Shown here: one piece after another, positions 18,969-26,993 of the stretch
Numbering within the stretch: position 1 is the stretch's first letter
Layout of the letters: every line of letters begins with the position of its first letter
Translations under genes and position numbers: made by a program
Assembly (NCBI RefSeq): GCF_012034245.1
Contig: NZ_JAATEO010000010.1
Coordinates: 1-64,000 of the forward strand
DNA from: Micromonospora thermarum
Lineage (GTDB): Bacteria > Actinomycetota > Actinomycetes > Mycobacteriales > Micromonosporaceae
Direction: 5' to 3'
DNA: 64,000 nucleotides
The notes under the pieces: generated by a model
What the model saw: only the letters and a program-made list of their open reading frames with translations
Database searches by the model: none
Told to the model about the DNA's origin: nothing

Positions 18969-19000
18969 CGGGCCCGTCGCCGGCACCGGCGACGGGCCCG
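18969..19000. terminator. hairpin terminator, bidirectional
   Basis: A 15-bp perfect inverted repeat (18969-18983 and 18986-19000) with almost no loop, between the convergent GH6 cellulase and SDR genes. Confidence 0.85.
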
Positions 19001-19015
19001 CACCGGGTGCGGAAC

Positions 19016-19795
19016 TCAGGCGCCCTGGCCCTGGTTCTGCATCAGGCCACCGTCCATGAAGTACGTCGACCCGGTCACGTAGTCCGCGTCGTCGCTGGCC
19101 AGGAACACCGCCAGCTTGGCGATCTCACCCGGCTCGGCGGCCCGCTTCCACGGGATGCTCTGCACCTGCTCCTCCAGGTACGTCGGGTCGTCGATGGCCC
19201 GCTGGTTGAACGGCGTCAGCACCATGCCCGGCCCGATGTTGTTGACGTTCATGTGCATCGGGGCGACCTCCAGCGCGAGGCTCTTGGCCAACTCCAGCAT
19301 GCCGCCCTTGCTGGAGTCATAGTCCGCGCCGCCGGCCCGGGCCACCTCCTGGTGGATGGAGGTGGTGTTGATGATCTTCCCGCCCCCGCCCTGGTCGCGG
19401 CGGTGGCGCACGAAACGCCGGCAGCAGAAGAACATCCCGTACAGGTTGACGCGGATGGCCCGGTCCCAGGTCTCGGTGTCCAGGTCGGCCACCGGGATGC
19501 CGGAGGCGTCCACCCCGGCGTTGTTCATCAGGACGTCCAGCCGGTCGAACTCCGCGAGGGCCTCGTCGAACATCGCGTCGACCTGGTGCTCGACGCTGAT
19601 GTCACCCTGCACGACGACGGCCCGCCGGCCCGCCCGCTCCACCTCCGCCTTCGTGTGGTTCGCCCCGGCGTGGTCGTGCAGGTAGTGGACCACCACGTCG
19701 GCGCCCTCCCGGCCGAACTCGATGGCCGTGGCCTGTCCGATGCCCGAGTCCGAACCGGTGATCAGGGCGGTCTTCCCGGCAAGGCGTCCGGTCAT
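19016..19795 (-). CDS. SDR family oxidoreductase (general-stress type)
   Basis: A 259-residue short-chain dehydrogenase. Cofactor motif TGSDSGIGQATAIEFGREGA lies near residue 13, NNAG at ~90, and the catalytic Ser and YDSSK motif at ~160-165; the C-terminus has ASDDADYVTGSTYFMDGGLM. It resembles glucose-1-dehydrogenase-like SDRs, including the Bacillus general-stress SDRs. The start ATG overlaps the stop of the upstream GH15 gene (ATGA, 19792-19795), so the pair is translationally coupled. Substrate unknown. Confidence 0.9.
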   Translation of the reverse strand: MTGRLAGKTALITGSDSGIGQATAIEFGREGADVVVHYLHDHAGANHTKAEVERAGRRAVVVQGDISVEHQVDAMFDEALAEFDRLDVLMNNAGVDASGIPVADLDTETWDRAIRVNLYGMFFCCRRFVRHRRDQGGGGKIINTTSIHQEVARAGGADYDSSKGGMLELAKSLALEVAPMHMNVNNIGPGMVLTPFNQRAIDDPTYLEEQVQSIPWKRAAEPGEIAKLAVFLASDDADYVTGSTYFMDGGLMQNQGQGA

Positions 19796-21645
19796 GAGCG
19801 TGCTCCTTCCGTCCGTCCCGTACCGGCCGGCACGGGGTGTCGCGTCCGGTCCGGGGCCTGCCGGCGCCGCTCGGCGGCCTCCGTGAGCAGCCCGGCGGCG
19901 TTGATGAGGCCGATGTGCGAGAACGCCTGCGGGAAGTTCCCCAGGTGCTCCCCGGTGGCCTCGTCGATCTGCTCGGCGTACAGGCCGAGGTCGTTGACCC
20001 GGCCCGCGAGCGACTCGAACAGCGCGGCGGCGCGGTCCACCTCGTCCGCCAGGGCTAGGCAGCTCACCAGCCAGAACGAGCAGATGACGAAGCCCGCCGG
20101 GTCGTCGTCCCAGCGGCGCAGCAGGCCGTCGCGGGACAACTGGCGTTCCACCACATCCATCGTGGAGCGCATCCGCGGGTCGTCGGCGGGCAGGAAGCCC
20201 ACCAACGGCATGAGCAGCACCGAGGCGTCCAGGCGGTCGGAGTCGAACGCCCCGGCGTACGCGCCGAGCCGGTCGTTCCAGCCGCGTTCCAGGACGGCCG
20301 CGCGGACCTCGTCGCGGGCGGCGGCCCACCGGGCCACGTCGGACGGGTCCCCCAGCCGTGGGCCGAAGCGCACCGCCCGGTCCAGCGCGGTCCAGCACTG
20401 CACCTTCGAGGAGAGGTAGTGCCGTTCGGCGTCCCGGGCCTCCCACATGCCGGCGTCCGGTCGCCGCCAGTCGGTGACCGCCCGTTCCGCCAGCGCGCGC
20501 AGCAGGTGCCGGACGTCGGACGACATCGGGTCGAGGTAGTGCCGCATCAGCCAGGCCGCGTCGAGGATCTCCCCGAGCACGTCGGTCTGCCGCTGTCTCC
20601 AGGCGTCGTTGCCCACGAAGACCGGACGGCTGTCGGCGTATCCCGGCAGGTGGTCCAGGACGTGCTCGGTGAGGTCCCGCTCCCCCTGGACGCCGTACAT
20701 GATCGGCACCGGCTCGTCGCCGATCCGGCCCATCGCCCGGGAGACCCAGGCGAACTGCCGGTTCGCCTCGTCCGGGCAGGCCGCCCGCCAGAGCGCCTGG
20801 AGGGTCAGGCTGAAGTCGCGGACCCAGACGAACCGGTAGTCGTAGTTGCGGTCGCCGCCCAACTCCTCGGGCAGGGACGTGGTGGCCGCCGCGACGATCG
20901 CGCCGCTGGGCTGGTAGGTCATGCCCTGCACCACCATGGCGCTGTGCCGCACCACGTCGCGGAAAAGCCCCCGGTAGTGGTCCCGGTGCAGGTCGGCCCA
21001 GGAGCGCCAGCCGGCGACCGCGTCGGCGACCAGCCGATCGGCGTCCGGCAACTGCGGGGGCGGCGCGTCGTAGGTCGGCGCGTACCCGAGCGTGAACCGG
21101 TACGTCTCGCCGGCCCGTACCCGGAAGGTCGCGGTGGCGCCGCCGCCGGCGCAGGTCAGCGGCACGTCCCCGCGCAGGCTGAGGTGGCAGGCACCGGCGG
21201 TGGCGCCGACGACGCCGTCGGCCTCCACCAGATACGCGGTGACCCGGCCGTACTCGAACCGGGGCCGGTAGTCCAGGCGGACCGGCACCTCGCCGGAGAG
21301 CCCCTCCACGACGCGGCCGAGCACCCGGGGTGACCGCAGGCCGATGTCGTGCCCGCGAGCCCCGGGTTCCAGTGCGAGGGCGTCGGTCACCGCCACCTGT
21401 CCTCGCGCGGTGGTGAAGACGGTACGCAGCACGAGCGTGTCGTTCAGATAGGACCGCTCGGAGGTGAAGTCCCCCTCGGGTCGGATCGACCAGTGCCCCG
21501 CGTCGTCGCCGAGGAGCCGGCCGAAGACCGACGGCGCGTCGAACCGCTCCGGGCACCACCAGTTGACCGATCCCGCCCGGTCCACCAGTACCGCGCTGCG
21601 GCCGTCCGCCAGGAAGCCGTGCTCGCTGATCCGCCCGCTGTCCAC
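19792..21645 (-). CDS. glycoside hydrolase family 15 protein
   Basis: A 617-residue cytoplasmic protein of the GH15 glucoamylase/trehalase type. The N-terminal beta-sandwich starts ISEHGFLADGRSAVLVDRAG; the (alpha/alpha)6 barrel contains NYDYRFVWVRDFSLTLQALW and, near the C-terminus, YAEQIDEATGEHLGNFPQAF, which carries the family's catalytic-base region. There is no signal peptide, so an intracellular alpha-glucan or trehalose is the likely substrate. GTG 21645 is used; the frame stays open to 21804 but the extra residues do not match the family. Coupled to the SDR gene downstream; a weak stress-type promoter lies just upstream. Confidence 0.9.
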   Translation of the reverse strand: MDSGRISEHGFLADGRSAVLVDRAGSVNWWCPERFDAPSVFGRLLGDDAGHWSIRPEGDFTSERSYLNDTLVLRTVFTTARGQVAVTDALALEPGARGHDIGLRSPRVLGRVVEGLSGEVPVRLDYRPRFEYGRVTAYLVEADGVVGATAGACHLSLRGDVPLTCAGGGATATFRVRAGETYRFTLGYAPTYDAPPPQLPDADRLVADAVAGWRSWADLHRDHYRGLFRDVVRHSAMVVQGMTYQPSGAIVAAATTSLPEELGGDRNYDYRFVWVRDFSLTLQALWRAACPDEANRQFAWVSRAMGRIGDEPVPIMYGVQGERDLTEHVLDHLPGYADSRPVFVGNDAWRQRQTDVLGEILDAAWLMRHYLDPMSSDVRHLLRALAERAVTDWRRPDAGMWEARDAERHYLSSKVQCWTALDRAVRFGPRLGDPSDVARWAAARDEVRAAVLERGWNDRLGAYAGAFDSDRLDASVLLMPLVGFLPADDPRMRSTMDVVERQLSRDGLLRRWDDDPAGFVICSFWLVSCLALADEVDRAAALFESLAGRVNDLGLYAEQIDEATGEHLGNFPQAFSHIGLINAAGLLTEAAERRRQAPDRTRHPVPAGTGRTEGARS

Positions 21646-21653
21646 GGACCTGC

Positions 21654-21679
21654 CTACCCGTCCTGACGGAACGGCATTC
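21654..21679 (-). promoter_or_regulatory. possible SigB/SigF-type promoter of the GH15-SDR operon
   Basis: On the minus strand GAAT (21679-21676), 16-bp spacer, GGGTAG (21659-21654), 9 bp before the GTG at 21645. The -35 fits GNNT only. Confidence 0.3.
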
Positions 21680-21693
21680 CACGGGCGGCCGGC

Positions 21694-21718
21694 GTTAACC
21701 GCCCGTGGCCGGGGGAAC
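21694..21718 (+). promoter_or_regulatory. SigB/SigF-type promoter of the general stress protein gene
   Basis: GTTA (21694-21697), 15-bp spacer, GGGAAC (21713-21718), 28 bp before the ATG. The same GGGAAC variant is used at the ChaB gene. Confidence 0.45.
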
Positions 21719-21745
21719 AGGTTCGGTTGACGAAGGAGGAGCCAG

Positions 21746-22333
21746 ATGACCACACCGTCGAGTTCGACCTCGGCCTGGCGGCCCGGGATGCCGGGCGGCG
21801 ACACCTTCCCGTCCGGTCCCGCCGGCCACCCCTCGCCGCCGAGCGGTGACGGCAGTGGGCCGGGGCTCGGTCCACCGACCGTGACGATCGGGTCGTACCC
21901 GGACTATCCGTCCGCGCAGCGCGTCGTCGACTACCTGGCGGACAACCGCTTCCCGGTGGAGCACACGGCGATCGTCGGCACGAACCTCACCCTGGTCGAG
22001 ACCGTCCTCGGCCGGATGACGACCGGGCGGGCGGCGCTGGTGGGCGCCGGCTCCGGCGCCTGGTTCGGTCTGTTCATCGGGTTGCTCTTCGGCATCTTCA
22101 CGGCGGGCAACTGGATCGCGGTGGTGCTCGCCGGTCTGGTGATCGGTGCCATCTGGGGTGCCGTGTTCGGTGCGGTCACGCACGCGATGACCGGCGGCCG
22201 GCGGGACTTCACCTCGGCCAGTTCCCTGCGCGCCGGCCAGTACGCGGTCATCGTCGACCAGCAGTACGCGGAGCAGGCCCGGCAGCTCCTGGGCCGGATG
22301 CACATGCCGGCCCCGGAACACCAGCGAGGCTGA
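21746..22333 (+). CDS. general stress protein (YflT/GSP17M-like) with membrane hairpin
   Basis: A 195-residue protein. After a Ser/Pro/Gly-rich N-terminus, residues ~45-85 form the domain of heat-induced stress protein YflT (TIGSYPDYPSAQRVVDYLAD, then FPVEHTAIVGTNLTLVE). Residues ~95-145 make two glycine-rich membrane helices (SGAWFGLFIGLLFGIFTAG and WIAVVLAGLVIGAIWGAVFG), and the C-terminus returns to the YflT fold with AGQYAVIVDQQYAEQARQLL. Role unknown beyond the stress association. An AAGGAGGAG ribosome binding site precedes ATG 21746. Confidence 0.85.
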   Translation: MTTPSSSTSAWRPGMPGGDTFPSGPAGHPSPPSGDGSGPGLGPPTVTIGSYPDYPSAQRVVDYLADNRFPVEHTAIVGTNLTLVETVLGRMTTGRAALVGAGSGAWFGLFIGLLFGIFTAGNWIAVVLAGLVIGAIWGAVFGAVTHAMTGGRRDFTSASSLRAGQYAVIVDQQYAEQARQLLGRMHMPAPEHQRG

Positions 22334-22343
22334 ACGCCCCGAG

Positions 22344-22397
22344 CCGGACGCGGGAGGGCCCCGGCCGCCGTAGCGGCCGGGGCCCTCCCGCGTCCGG
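22344..22397 (+). terminator. strong hairpin terminator
   Basis: A perfect 25-bp stem (22344-22368 and 22373-22397) with a CGTA loop, 10 bp after the general stress protein stop. It is the longest perfect hairpin I found in the window. Confidence 0.9.
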
Positions 22398-22473
22398 GAC
22401 AGCAGTCCTTGAAATCTGTACGGGATTGCTGACCCTCAGGCCGGAACGGGTTGCAGCCCCGCCCTGAGGCCAG

Positions 22474-22501
22474 TTGTCAAAATTTGAACTAGTGCTACTG
22501 T
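22474..22501 (+). promoter_or_regulatory. promoter/operator of the MarR-pirin operon
   Basis: TTGTCA (22474-22479) and TACTGT (22496-22501) are spaced 16 bp apart and resemble a housekeeping promoter. Between them the A/T-rich palindrome TCAAAATTTGA (22477-22487) overlaps the -35, a typical position for autoregulation by a MarR dimer. The GTG at 22509 would be at or near the transcript start. Confidence 0.6.
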
Positions 22502-22508
22502 TGCTCCC

Positions 22509-22991
22509 GTGACCGAGAGTCTGGAGCCGAAGCGCCTCACCGCCTGGCGGGCGTACATCGAAGCCAGCCAGCGGCTGTTCACCCAGCTGGAGGACGACCT
22601 GCGCGCCGACAGCGGGCTGAGCTTCGCCGACTACCACGTGCTGGTGCTGCTCTCCGAGGCGCCGGGGCAGCGACTGCGGATGGGCGAGCTGGCCAGCCGG
22701 CTGGTCTTCTCGCCGAGCCGGCTGACGTACCAGATCACCACGATGCAGCGGCGCGGCCTGGTGGCCCGGGAGGCCTGTCCCGAGGACCGCCGGGGCAGCG
22801 AGGCGGTGCTCACCGCCGCCGGGCTGCTGACCCTGCGGGAGGCGGCGCCGCACCACCTGGCGTCGGTCCGCACCCACCTGATGGACGACCTCGACGACGA
22901 CGAGGTCGCCTGCCTCACCCGGATCTTCGACCGGCTCGGGCGCCGGCTGCGCGCCGAGCGCGACACGGCGACCCACCCCAGCGAGACCTAA
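22509..22991 (+). CDS. MarR family transcriptional regulator
   Basis: A 160-residue winged-helix repressor. The DNA-binding region spans ~45-105: DYHVLVLLSEAPGQRLRMGE, LASRLVFSPSRLTYQITTMQ with the recognition helix, and the wing CPEDRRGSEAVLTAAG. Dimerisation helices lie at both ends. It is followed after 10 bp by the pirin gene, and an A/T palindrome sits in its own promoter, so it probably controls the two-gene operon in response to a small molecule or oxidant. Ligand unknown. GTG 22509 is the first codon after the promoter. Confidence 0.9.
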   Translation: MTESLEPKRLTAWRAYIEASQRLFTQLEDDLRADSGLSFADYHVLVLLSEAPGQRLRMGELASRLVFSPSRLTYQITTMQRRGLVAREACPEDRRGSEAVLTAAGLLTLREAAPHHLASVRTHLMDDLDDDEVACLTRIFDRLGRRLRAERDTATHPSET

Positions 22992-23001
22992 GGAGCCCGC
23001 G

Positions 23002-23988
23002 GTGCCCGCCATCGCCGTCGACAACGTGCTCGTCCTGCCCCGCCTGCCCCGGCTCGACGAGTCCACGACCTTCCGGCCGATCCGCCGGCTCACCACCGCA
23101 CCCAGCGGGTACGAGGGCGAGGGCTTCCCGGTGCGCCGGGCCTTCGCCGGGGTGCCGCTGAACGAGCTGGACCCGTTCATCCACCTCGACCAGATGGGCG
23201 AGGTCGACTACGCGCCGGGCGAGCCGAAGGGCACGCCGTGGCACCCGCACCGCGGGTTCGAAACCGTCACGTACATCATCGACGGCGTCTTCGACCACCA
23301 GGACACGCACGGCGGCGGTGGCACGATCACCGACGGGGACACCCAGTGGATGACCGCCGGCAGCGGCCTCCTGCACATCGAGGCACCGCCGGAGCACCTG
23401 GTGATGAGCGGCGGCCTGTTCCACGGCACGCAGCTGTGGGTGAACCTGCCGCGGGTCGCGAAGATGATCGCGCCCAAGTACCAGGACATCCGCGGCCGCG
23501 AGTCGGCGCTGCTCACCACGCCGGACGGCGGGGCCCTGATCCGGGTGATCGCCGGCGAGATCGCCGGGCACCGGGGGCCGGGCTCGACCCACACCCCGAT
23601 CACCGTGACCCACGTGACGGTGGAGCCGGGCGCCGAGGTCGACCTGCCGTGGCGGCCGGACTTCAACGCCCTGGTGTACGTGCTGGGCGGGCGCGGCACG
23701 GTCGGCACCGACCGCCGGCCGTTCCACACCGGGCAGCTCGCGGTGCACGGCCCGGGCGACGCCCTGCGGTTCACCGCGGACGCCCGTCAGGACAGCCGCA
23801 CGCCGAAGCTGGACCTCTACATCATGGGAGGCCAGCCGATCCGGGAGCCGGTGGCGCACTACGGCCCGTTCGTCATGAACACCCGGGACGAGCTGATCCA
23901 GGCGTTCGAGGACTTCCAGGCCGGCAAGCTCGGCGTGATCCCCGCCGAGCGGGTGCCGCACACCGACGGCCAGGGTCCGCGCCCCTGA
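23002..23988 (+). CDS. pirin family protein
   Basis: A 328-residue bicupin. The N-terminal cupin carries the pirin metal site: HPHRGFETVTYIIDG supplies two His, and SGLLHIEAPPE the further His and Glu. The C-terminal cupin starts at about residue 195. Bacterial pirins can act as quercetin dioxygenases or as redox-sensitive binding proteins; the function here is open. AAGGAG precedes GTG 23002, 10 bp after the MarR stop, so the genes form an operon. A hairpin terminator follows. Confidence 0.9.
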   Translation: MPAIAVDNVLVLPRLPRLDESTTFRPIRRLTTAPSGYEGEGFPVRRAFAGVPLNELDPFIHLDQMGEVDYAPGEPKGTPWHPHRGFETVTYIIDGVFDHQDTHGGGGTITDGDTQWMTAGSGLLHIEAPPEHLVMSGGLFHGTQLWVNLPRVAKMIAPKYQDIRGRESALLTTPDGGALIRVIAGEIAGHRGPGSTHTPITVTHVTVEPGAEVDLPWRPDFNALVYVLGGRGTVGTDRRPFHTGQLAVHGPGDALRFTADARQDSRTPKLDLYIMGGQPIREPVAHYGPFVMNTRDELIQAFEDFQAGKLGVIPAERVPHTDGQGPRP

Positions 23989-24019
23989 CCGGACGGGCCG
24001 GCACGGCCACCGGCACACG

Positions 24020-24051
24020 ACGGCGGGCACCCCAATCGGGGCGCCCGCCGT
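24020..24051. terminator. hairpin terminator, bidirectional
   Basis: A 14-bp stem with one mismatch (24020-24033 and 24038-24051, loop AATC) between the pirin gene and the convergent 42-residue protein gene. Confidence 0.8.
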
Positions 24052-24064
24052 CGGCGTCCGCCCG

Positions 24065-24193
24065 TCAGGACACGGCGAATATGCCGGCCACGCCGAGGAT
24101 CACCATCACCAACACGGCCACCAGCGCCCCCCGCTCGCCCTCGACCGCCTGCTCGCGGTACTCGGTCACGGAGTTCGTCGTCTCGCCGGGCAT
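24065..24193 (-). CDS. 42-residue single-helix membrane protein
   Basis: A short open frame of 42 codons. It begins MPGETTNSVTEYREQAVEGE and ends in one hydrophobic helix (ALVAVLVMVILGVAGIFAV). The size, charged N-terminus and C-terminal helix look like a real small membrane protein and not chance, and a terminator lies directly after it. A GAGG ribosome binding site (minus strand) stands about 9 bp before ATG 24193. No family recognised. Confidence 0.55.
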   Translation of the reverse strand: MPGETTNSVTEYREQAVEGERGALVAVLVMVILGVAGIFAVS

Positions 24194-24208
24194 GGTGTGG
24201 CCTCCTCG

Positions 24209-24235
24209 GTTTTCGCATCAAGATCCGTTGGGTAT
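24209..24235 (+). promoter_or_regulatory. SigB/SigF-type promoter of the phospholipase D gene
   Basis: GTTT (24209-24212) and GGGTAT (24230-24235), spacer 17 bp, or 16 if the second to fifth bases of GTTTT are used. It lies about 90 bp upstream of the phospholipase start and is divergent from the 42-residue protein gene. Confidence 0.5.
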
Positions 24236-24325
24236 GCCGTGGGTCGGCCTTCCGGTCGTGCCGGCGGGCCGTGGACCCTCGGCGGGGGTTCCTCCGACGT
24301 CGTCCGACTGGGGAGGGTGGGAAAC

Positions 24326-25915
24326 GTGGTACCCCAGGAGTGGTTCCTCTCCGCAGGCGAACGCGCCAACCCGAGGTCTGAGTTACCCATCTGGACCAGC
24401 GGAAACCTTGCCGAGCCGTTAATTCACGGTGTCGCCTACTTCGACCGGCTGGTGCGCGAGGTGGAGGCCCTGGAAGCCGGCGACCACCTCTTCTTCACGG
24501 ACTGGCGGGGCGACCCCGACCAGCGCATGCGGCCGGACGGGCCCACGGTTGCCCAGCTCTTCGCGCGGGCCGCCCAGCGCGGCGTGATCGTCAAGGGGCT
24601 GGTCTGGCGCTCGCACCTCGACGCGCTGGCGTATAGCGAGGAGGAGAACCGCAACGTCAGCGAGGTGATCAGCGCCGCCGGCGGCGAGGTGCTGCTCGAC
24701 CAACGGGTCCGCCGCGGCGGCGCGCACCACCAGAAGCTCGTGGTGCTGCGGCACCCTCGCTCCCCCGAACGGGACATCGCCTTCGCCGGGGGCATCGACC
24801 TGTGCCACAGCCGGCGTGACGACGCCGACCACCACGGGGACCCGCAGACGGTCCGGATGTCCGCCCAGTACGGCGACCGCCCGCCGTGGCACGACGTGCA
24901 ACTGGCCGTCCGCGGCCCGGTGGTGGGCGCGCTGGACACCACCTTCCGGGAACGGTGGACCGATCCGATGCCGCTGGACTCGGAGAACCCGCTCGCGTAC
25001 CTGCGGGACCGGCTGCGCGGCGCCGACCTGCGCCCCGATCCGCTGCCGGACCAGCCCCCGGACCCGCCCGCCTGCGGCCCCCACCACGTCCAGGTGCTGC
25101 GCACCTACCCGGCGGTGCGGCCGCGGTACTCGTTCGCACCGGACGGGGAGCGGACGGTGGCCCGGGGCTACACCAAGGCGGTCCGCCGGGCCCGCCGCCT
25201 CATCTACCTGGAGGACCAGTACCTCTGGTCGACCGAGGTGGCGGACCTCTTCGCACGGGCCCTGCGGGAGCAGCCGGACCTGCACCTGATCGCCGTCGTC
25301 CCCCGGCACCCCGACGTCGACGGCCGTCTGGCGCTGCCACCGAACACGGTCGGCCGGGAGCAGGCCCTGTCGCTGTGCGAGAAGGCCGCGCCGGACCGGG
25401 TGCACATCTTCGACCTGGAGAACCACGCCGGGACGCCGGTGTACGTCCACGCCAAGGTCTGCGTCGTCGACGACGTGTGGGCCTGCGTCGGCAGCGACAA
25501 CTTCAACCGGCGCTCCTGGACGCACGACAGCGAACTGTCCTGTGCGGTGGTCGACGGCACCCGCGACCACCGCGACCCGGTGGACCCGGCCGGGACCGGC
25601 GACGGGGCGCGGGTCTTCGCCCGGGACCTGCGGCTGCGGCTGCTGCGCGAGCACCTCGACCGGGACCCGGACGGTGGCGAGGACGCCGACCTGCTCGACC
25701 CGGCCGACGCGGTCGCGGCCGTCACGGCCGCCGCCGACGCGCTGCAACGGTGGTACGACGGTGGCCGGGTCGGTCCCCGCCCGCCGGGACGGCTGCGGCC
25801 CCACCGGCCGGAGCGGCTGCCCTGGTACACCCGGGCCTGGGCGTTGCCGGTGTACCGGCTGGTCTACGACCCCGACGGCAGGCCGCTGGCGGCCCGGCGC
25901 GCCGGCACCTGGTGA
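24326..25915 (+). CDS. phospholipase D-like family protein
   Basis: A 529-residue protein with two PLD repeats. The second HKD motif is canonical (HAKVCVVDDVWACVGSDNFN, about residues 375-394). The first has HHQKLVVL followed by an eight-residue insertion before RDIAFAGGIDL, so the Asp is displaced from its usual spacing. Members hydrolyse phosphodiester bonds of phospholipids or transfer phosphatidyl groups, as in cardiolipin synthesis. No signal peptide is seen. GTG 24326 is supported by a GGAGGGTGG ribosome binding site; the frame is open upstream to 24197. Its last 52 bp overlap the convergent gene. Confidence 0.88.
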   Translation: MVPQEWFLSAGERANPRSELPIWTSGNLAEPLIHGVAYFDRLVREVEALEAGDHLFFTDWRGDPDQRMRPDGPTVAQLFARAAQRGVIVKGLVWRSHLDALAYSEEENRNVSEVISAAGGEVLLDQRVRRGGAHHQKLVVLRHPRSPERDIAFAGGIDLCHSRRDDADHHGDPQTVRMSAQYGDRPPWHDVQLAVRGPVVGALDTTFRERWTDPMPLDSENPLAYLRDRLRGADLRPDPLPDQPPDPPACGPHHVQVLRTYPAVRPRYSFAPDGERTVARGYTKAVRRARRLIYLEDQYLWSTEVADLFARALREQPDLHLIAVVPRHPDVDGRLALPPNTVGREQALSLCEKAAPDRVHIFDLENHAGTPVYVHAKVCVVDDVWACVGSDNFNRRSWTHDSELSCAVVDGTRDHRDPVDPAGTGDGARVFARDLRLRLLREHLDRDPDGGEDADLLDPADAVAAVTAAADALQRWYDGGRVGPRPPGRLRPHRPERLPWYTRAWALPVYRLVYDPDGRPLAARRAGTW

Positions 25916-26616
25916 CCCGCGCCCACCCCGACCGGCTCGGGCTCGCCGACGTGCTCGGTCAGCCCGCCCGGGTACGCGAACGACGCCCGGGGGGCGTAGA
26001 AGCCGAACCCGATGGTGAGCGGGTTCTCCGGACGCAGCGCGTAGATCGGGTGCGCCGGCTCCAGGAACTCGACCGACTCGACGACGAACGGGGTGACCGG
26101 CTCGGCGACGTACGGGTAGACGGCGTTGAGCAGCCGCCCGCGGTGGGCGGTGAAGTAGCGGTGGTGCCCGCTGCTCACCATGCGCCCGGCCTCACCGACC
26201 TGGCAGCGTGCCCGGATCACCGGGACACCGTCGATCGCGGTCTCGGCCACGAGGACGCCACTCTCGCTGCCGATGGTGGTCCGTCCGTGGACGGCCGGCG
26301 CGCCGCGGGCGACGGCGTACTCCCGGACCCGCTCGCTGGAGGTGACGTAGTGCGTCCACCAGCCGCCGGGGCTCTCCCCGCCGGGCGCGTCCACCCCGAC
26401 GAGGGACACCCCGACGTACGTCAGGGTGTAGGCACCGAAGCCGGACGTCTGGCTGGCGTCGTCGACGACGTACTGGTTCATGAAGACCTGCCGGTCCGGG
26501 CGGGGACGCAGGCCGGGGGGCACCATCGCGGCGACCGCGTCGGGGTCCGCCGGGAGCCAGCTGAAGAAGAGCGTGCGGCTGTTCACCACGAGCTGGGGAG
26601 CGGACGGGTCGAGCAC
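25864..26616 (-). CDS. acetoacetate-decarboxylase-like conserved protein
   Basis: A 250-residue soluble protein. Sequence blocks such as WLPADPDAVAAMVPPGLRPR and MVSSGHHRYFTAHRGRLLNA, with a mixed beta fold, suggest the acetoacetate decarboxylase/DUF2071-like superfamily, but I could not find the catalytic Lys motif of true decarboxylases, so enzymatic activity is unproven. GTG 26616 is chosen because CCGGAGG stands 5 bp upstream; an ATG 54 bp further out is less likely. It overlaps the end of the phospholipase gene by 52 bp on the opposite strand. Confidence 0.65.
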   Translation of the reverse strand: MLDPSAPQLVVNSRTLFFSWLPADPDAVAAMVPPGLRPRPDRQVFMNQYVVDDASQTSGFGAYTLTYVGVSLVGVDAPGGESPGGWWTHYVTSSERVREYAVARGAPAVHGRTTIGSESGVLVAETAIDGVPVIRARCQVGEAGRMVSSGHHRYFTAHRGRLLNAVYPYVAEPVTPFVVESVEFLEPAHPIYALRPENPLTIGFGFYAPRASFAYPGGLTEHVGEPEPVGVGAGHQVPARRAASGLPSGS

Positions 26617-26993
26617 GTTGCCTCCGGTGCCACTGTTGTCACCCGTGACGCTACGACTGGTCCCGTCCACGGGACAACGACGGAAAGTCGACAGCGAGAA
26701 CCTCTCTGCTGAGCCGCGCCGACCGCTCGACGGCAGCGGAGGACCGACCGGCCGCCCCGGCCGGATGTCCGGTCAGCGGCCGGTCGGACGAACAAGCGGA
26801 TGATCAGGCTCACATTCCGATGGGGTTATGCCCGCTTCAGGGCGTTTCATGAGTGAAAATCACTTAAGTACATCAGCCGTTCGGCTAGATTTCGGCAAGA
26901 CGATCAGGCTAAGGTGACTCCCGAACGGACACCTGAAGCTAAACCAAAGCGTCACGTCTTTTATCCGCGGACGAGGTGCAGGGAGGACCACCC
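26617..26993. other. A/T-richer leader region of the sigma factor gene
   Basis: 377 bp without a supported gene, between the divergent decarboxylase-like and sigma factor genes. From about 26810 to 26970 the base composition is clearly A/T-richer than elsewhere, as expected for a complex promoter. An inverted repeat AGTGA-AAA-TCACT lies at 26852-26864 and could be an operator. I did not find a good GTTT-GGGTAT pair here, so autoregulation by the sigma factor is not supported. Confidence 0.5.
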
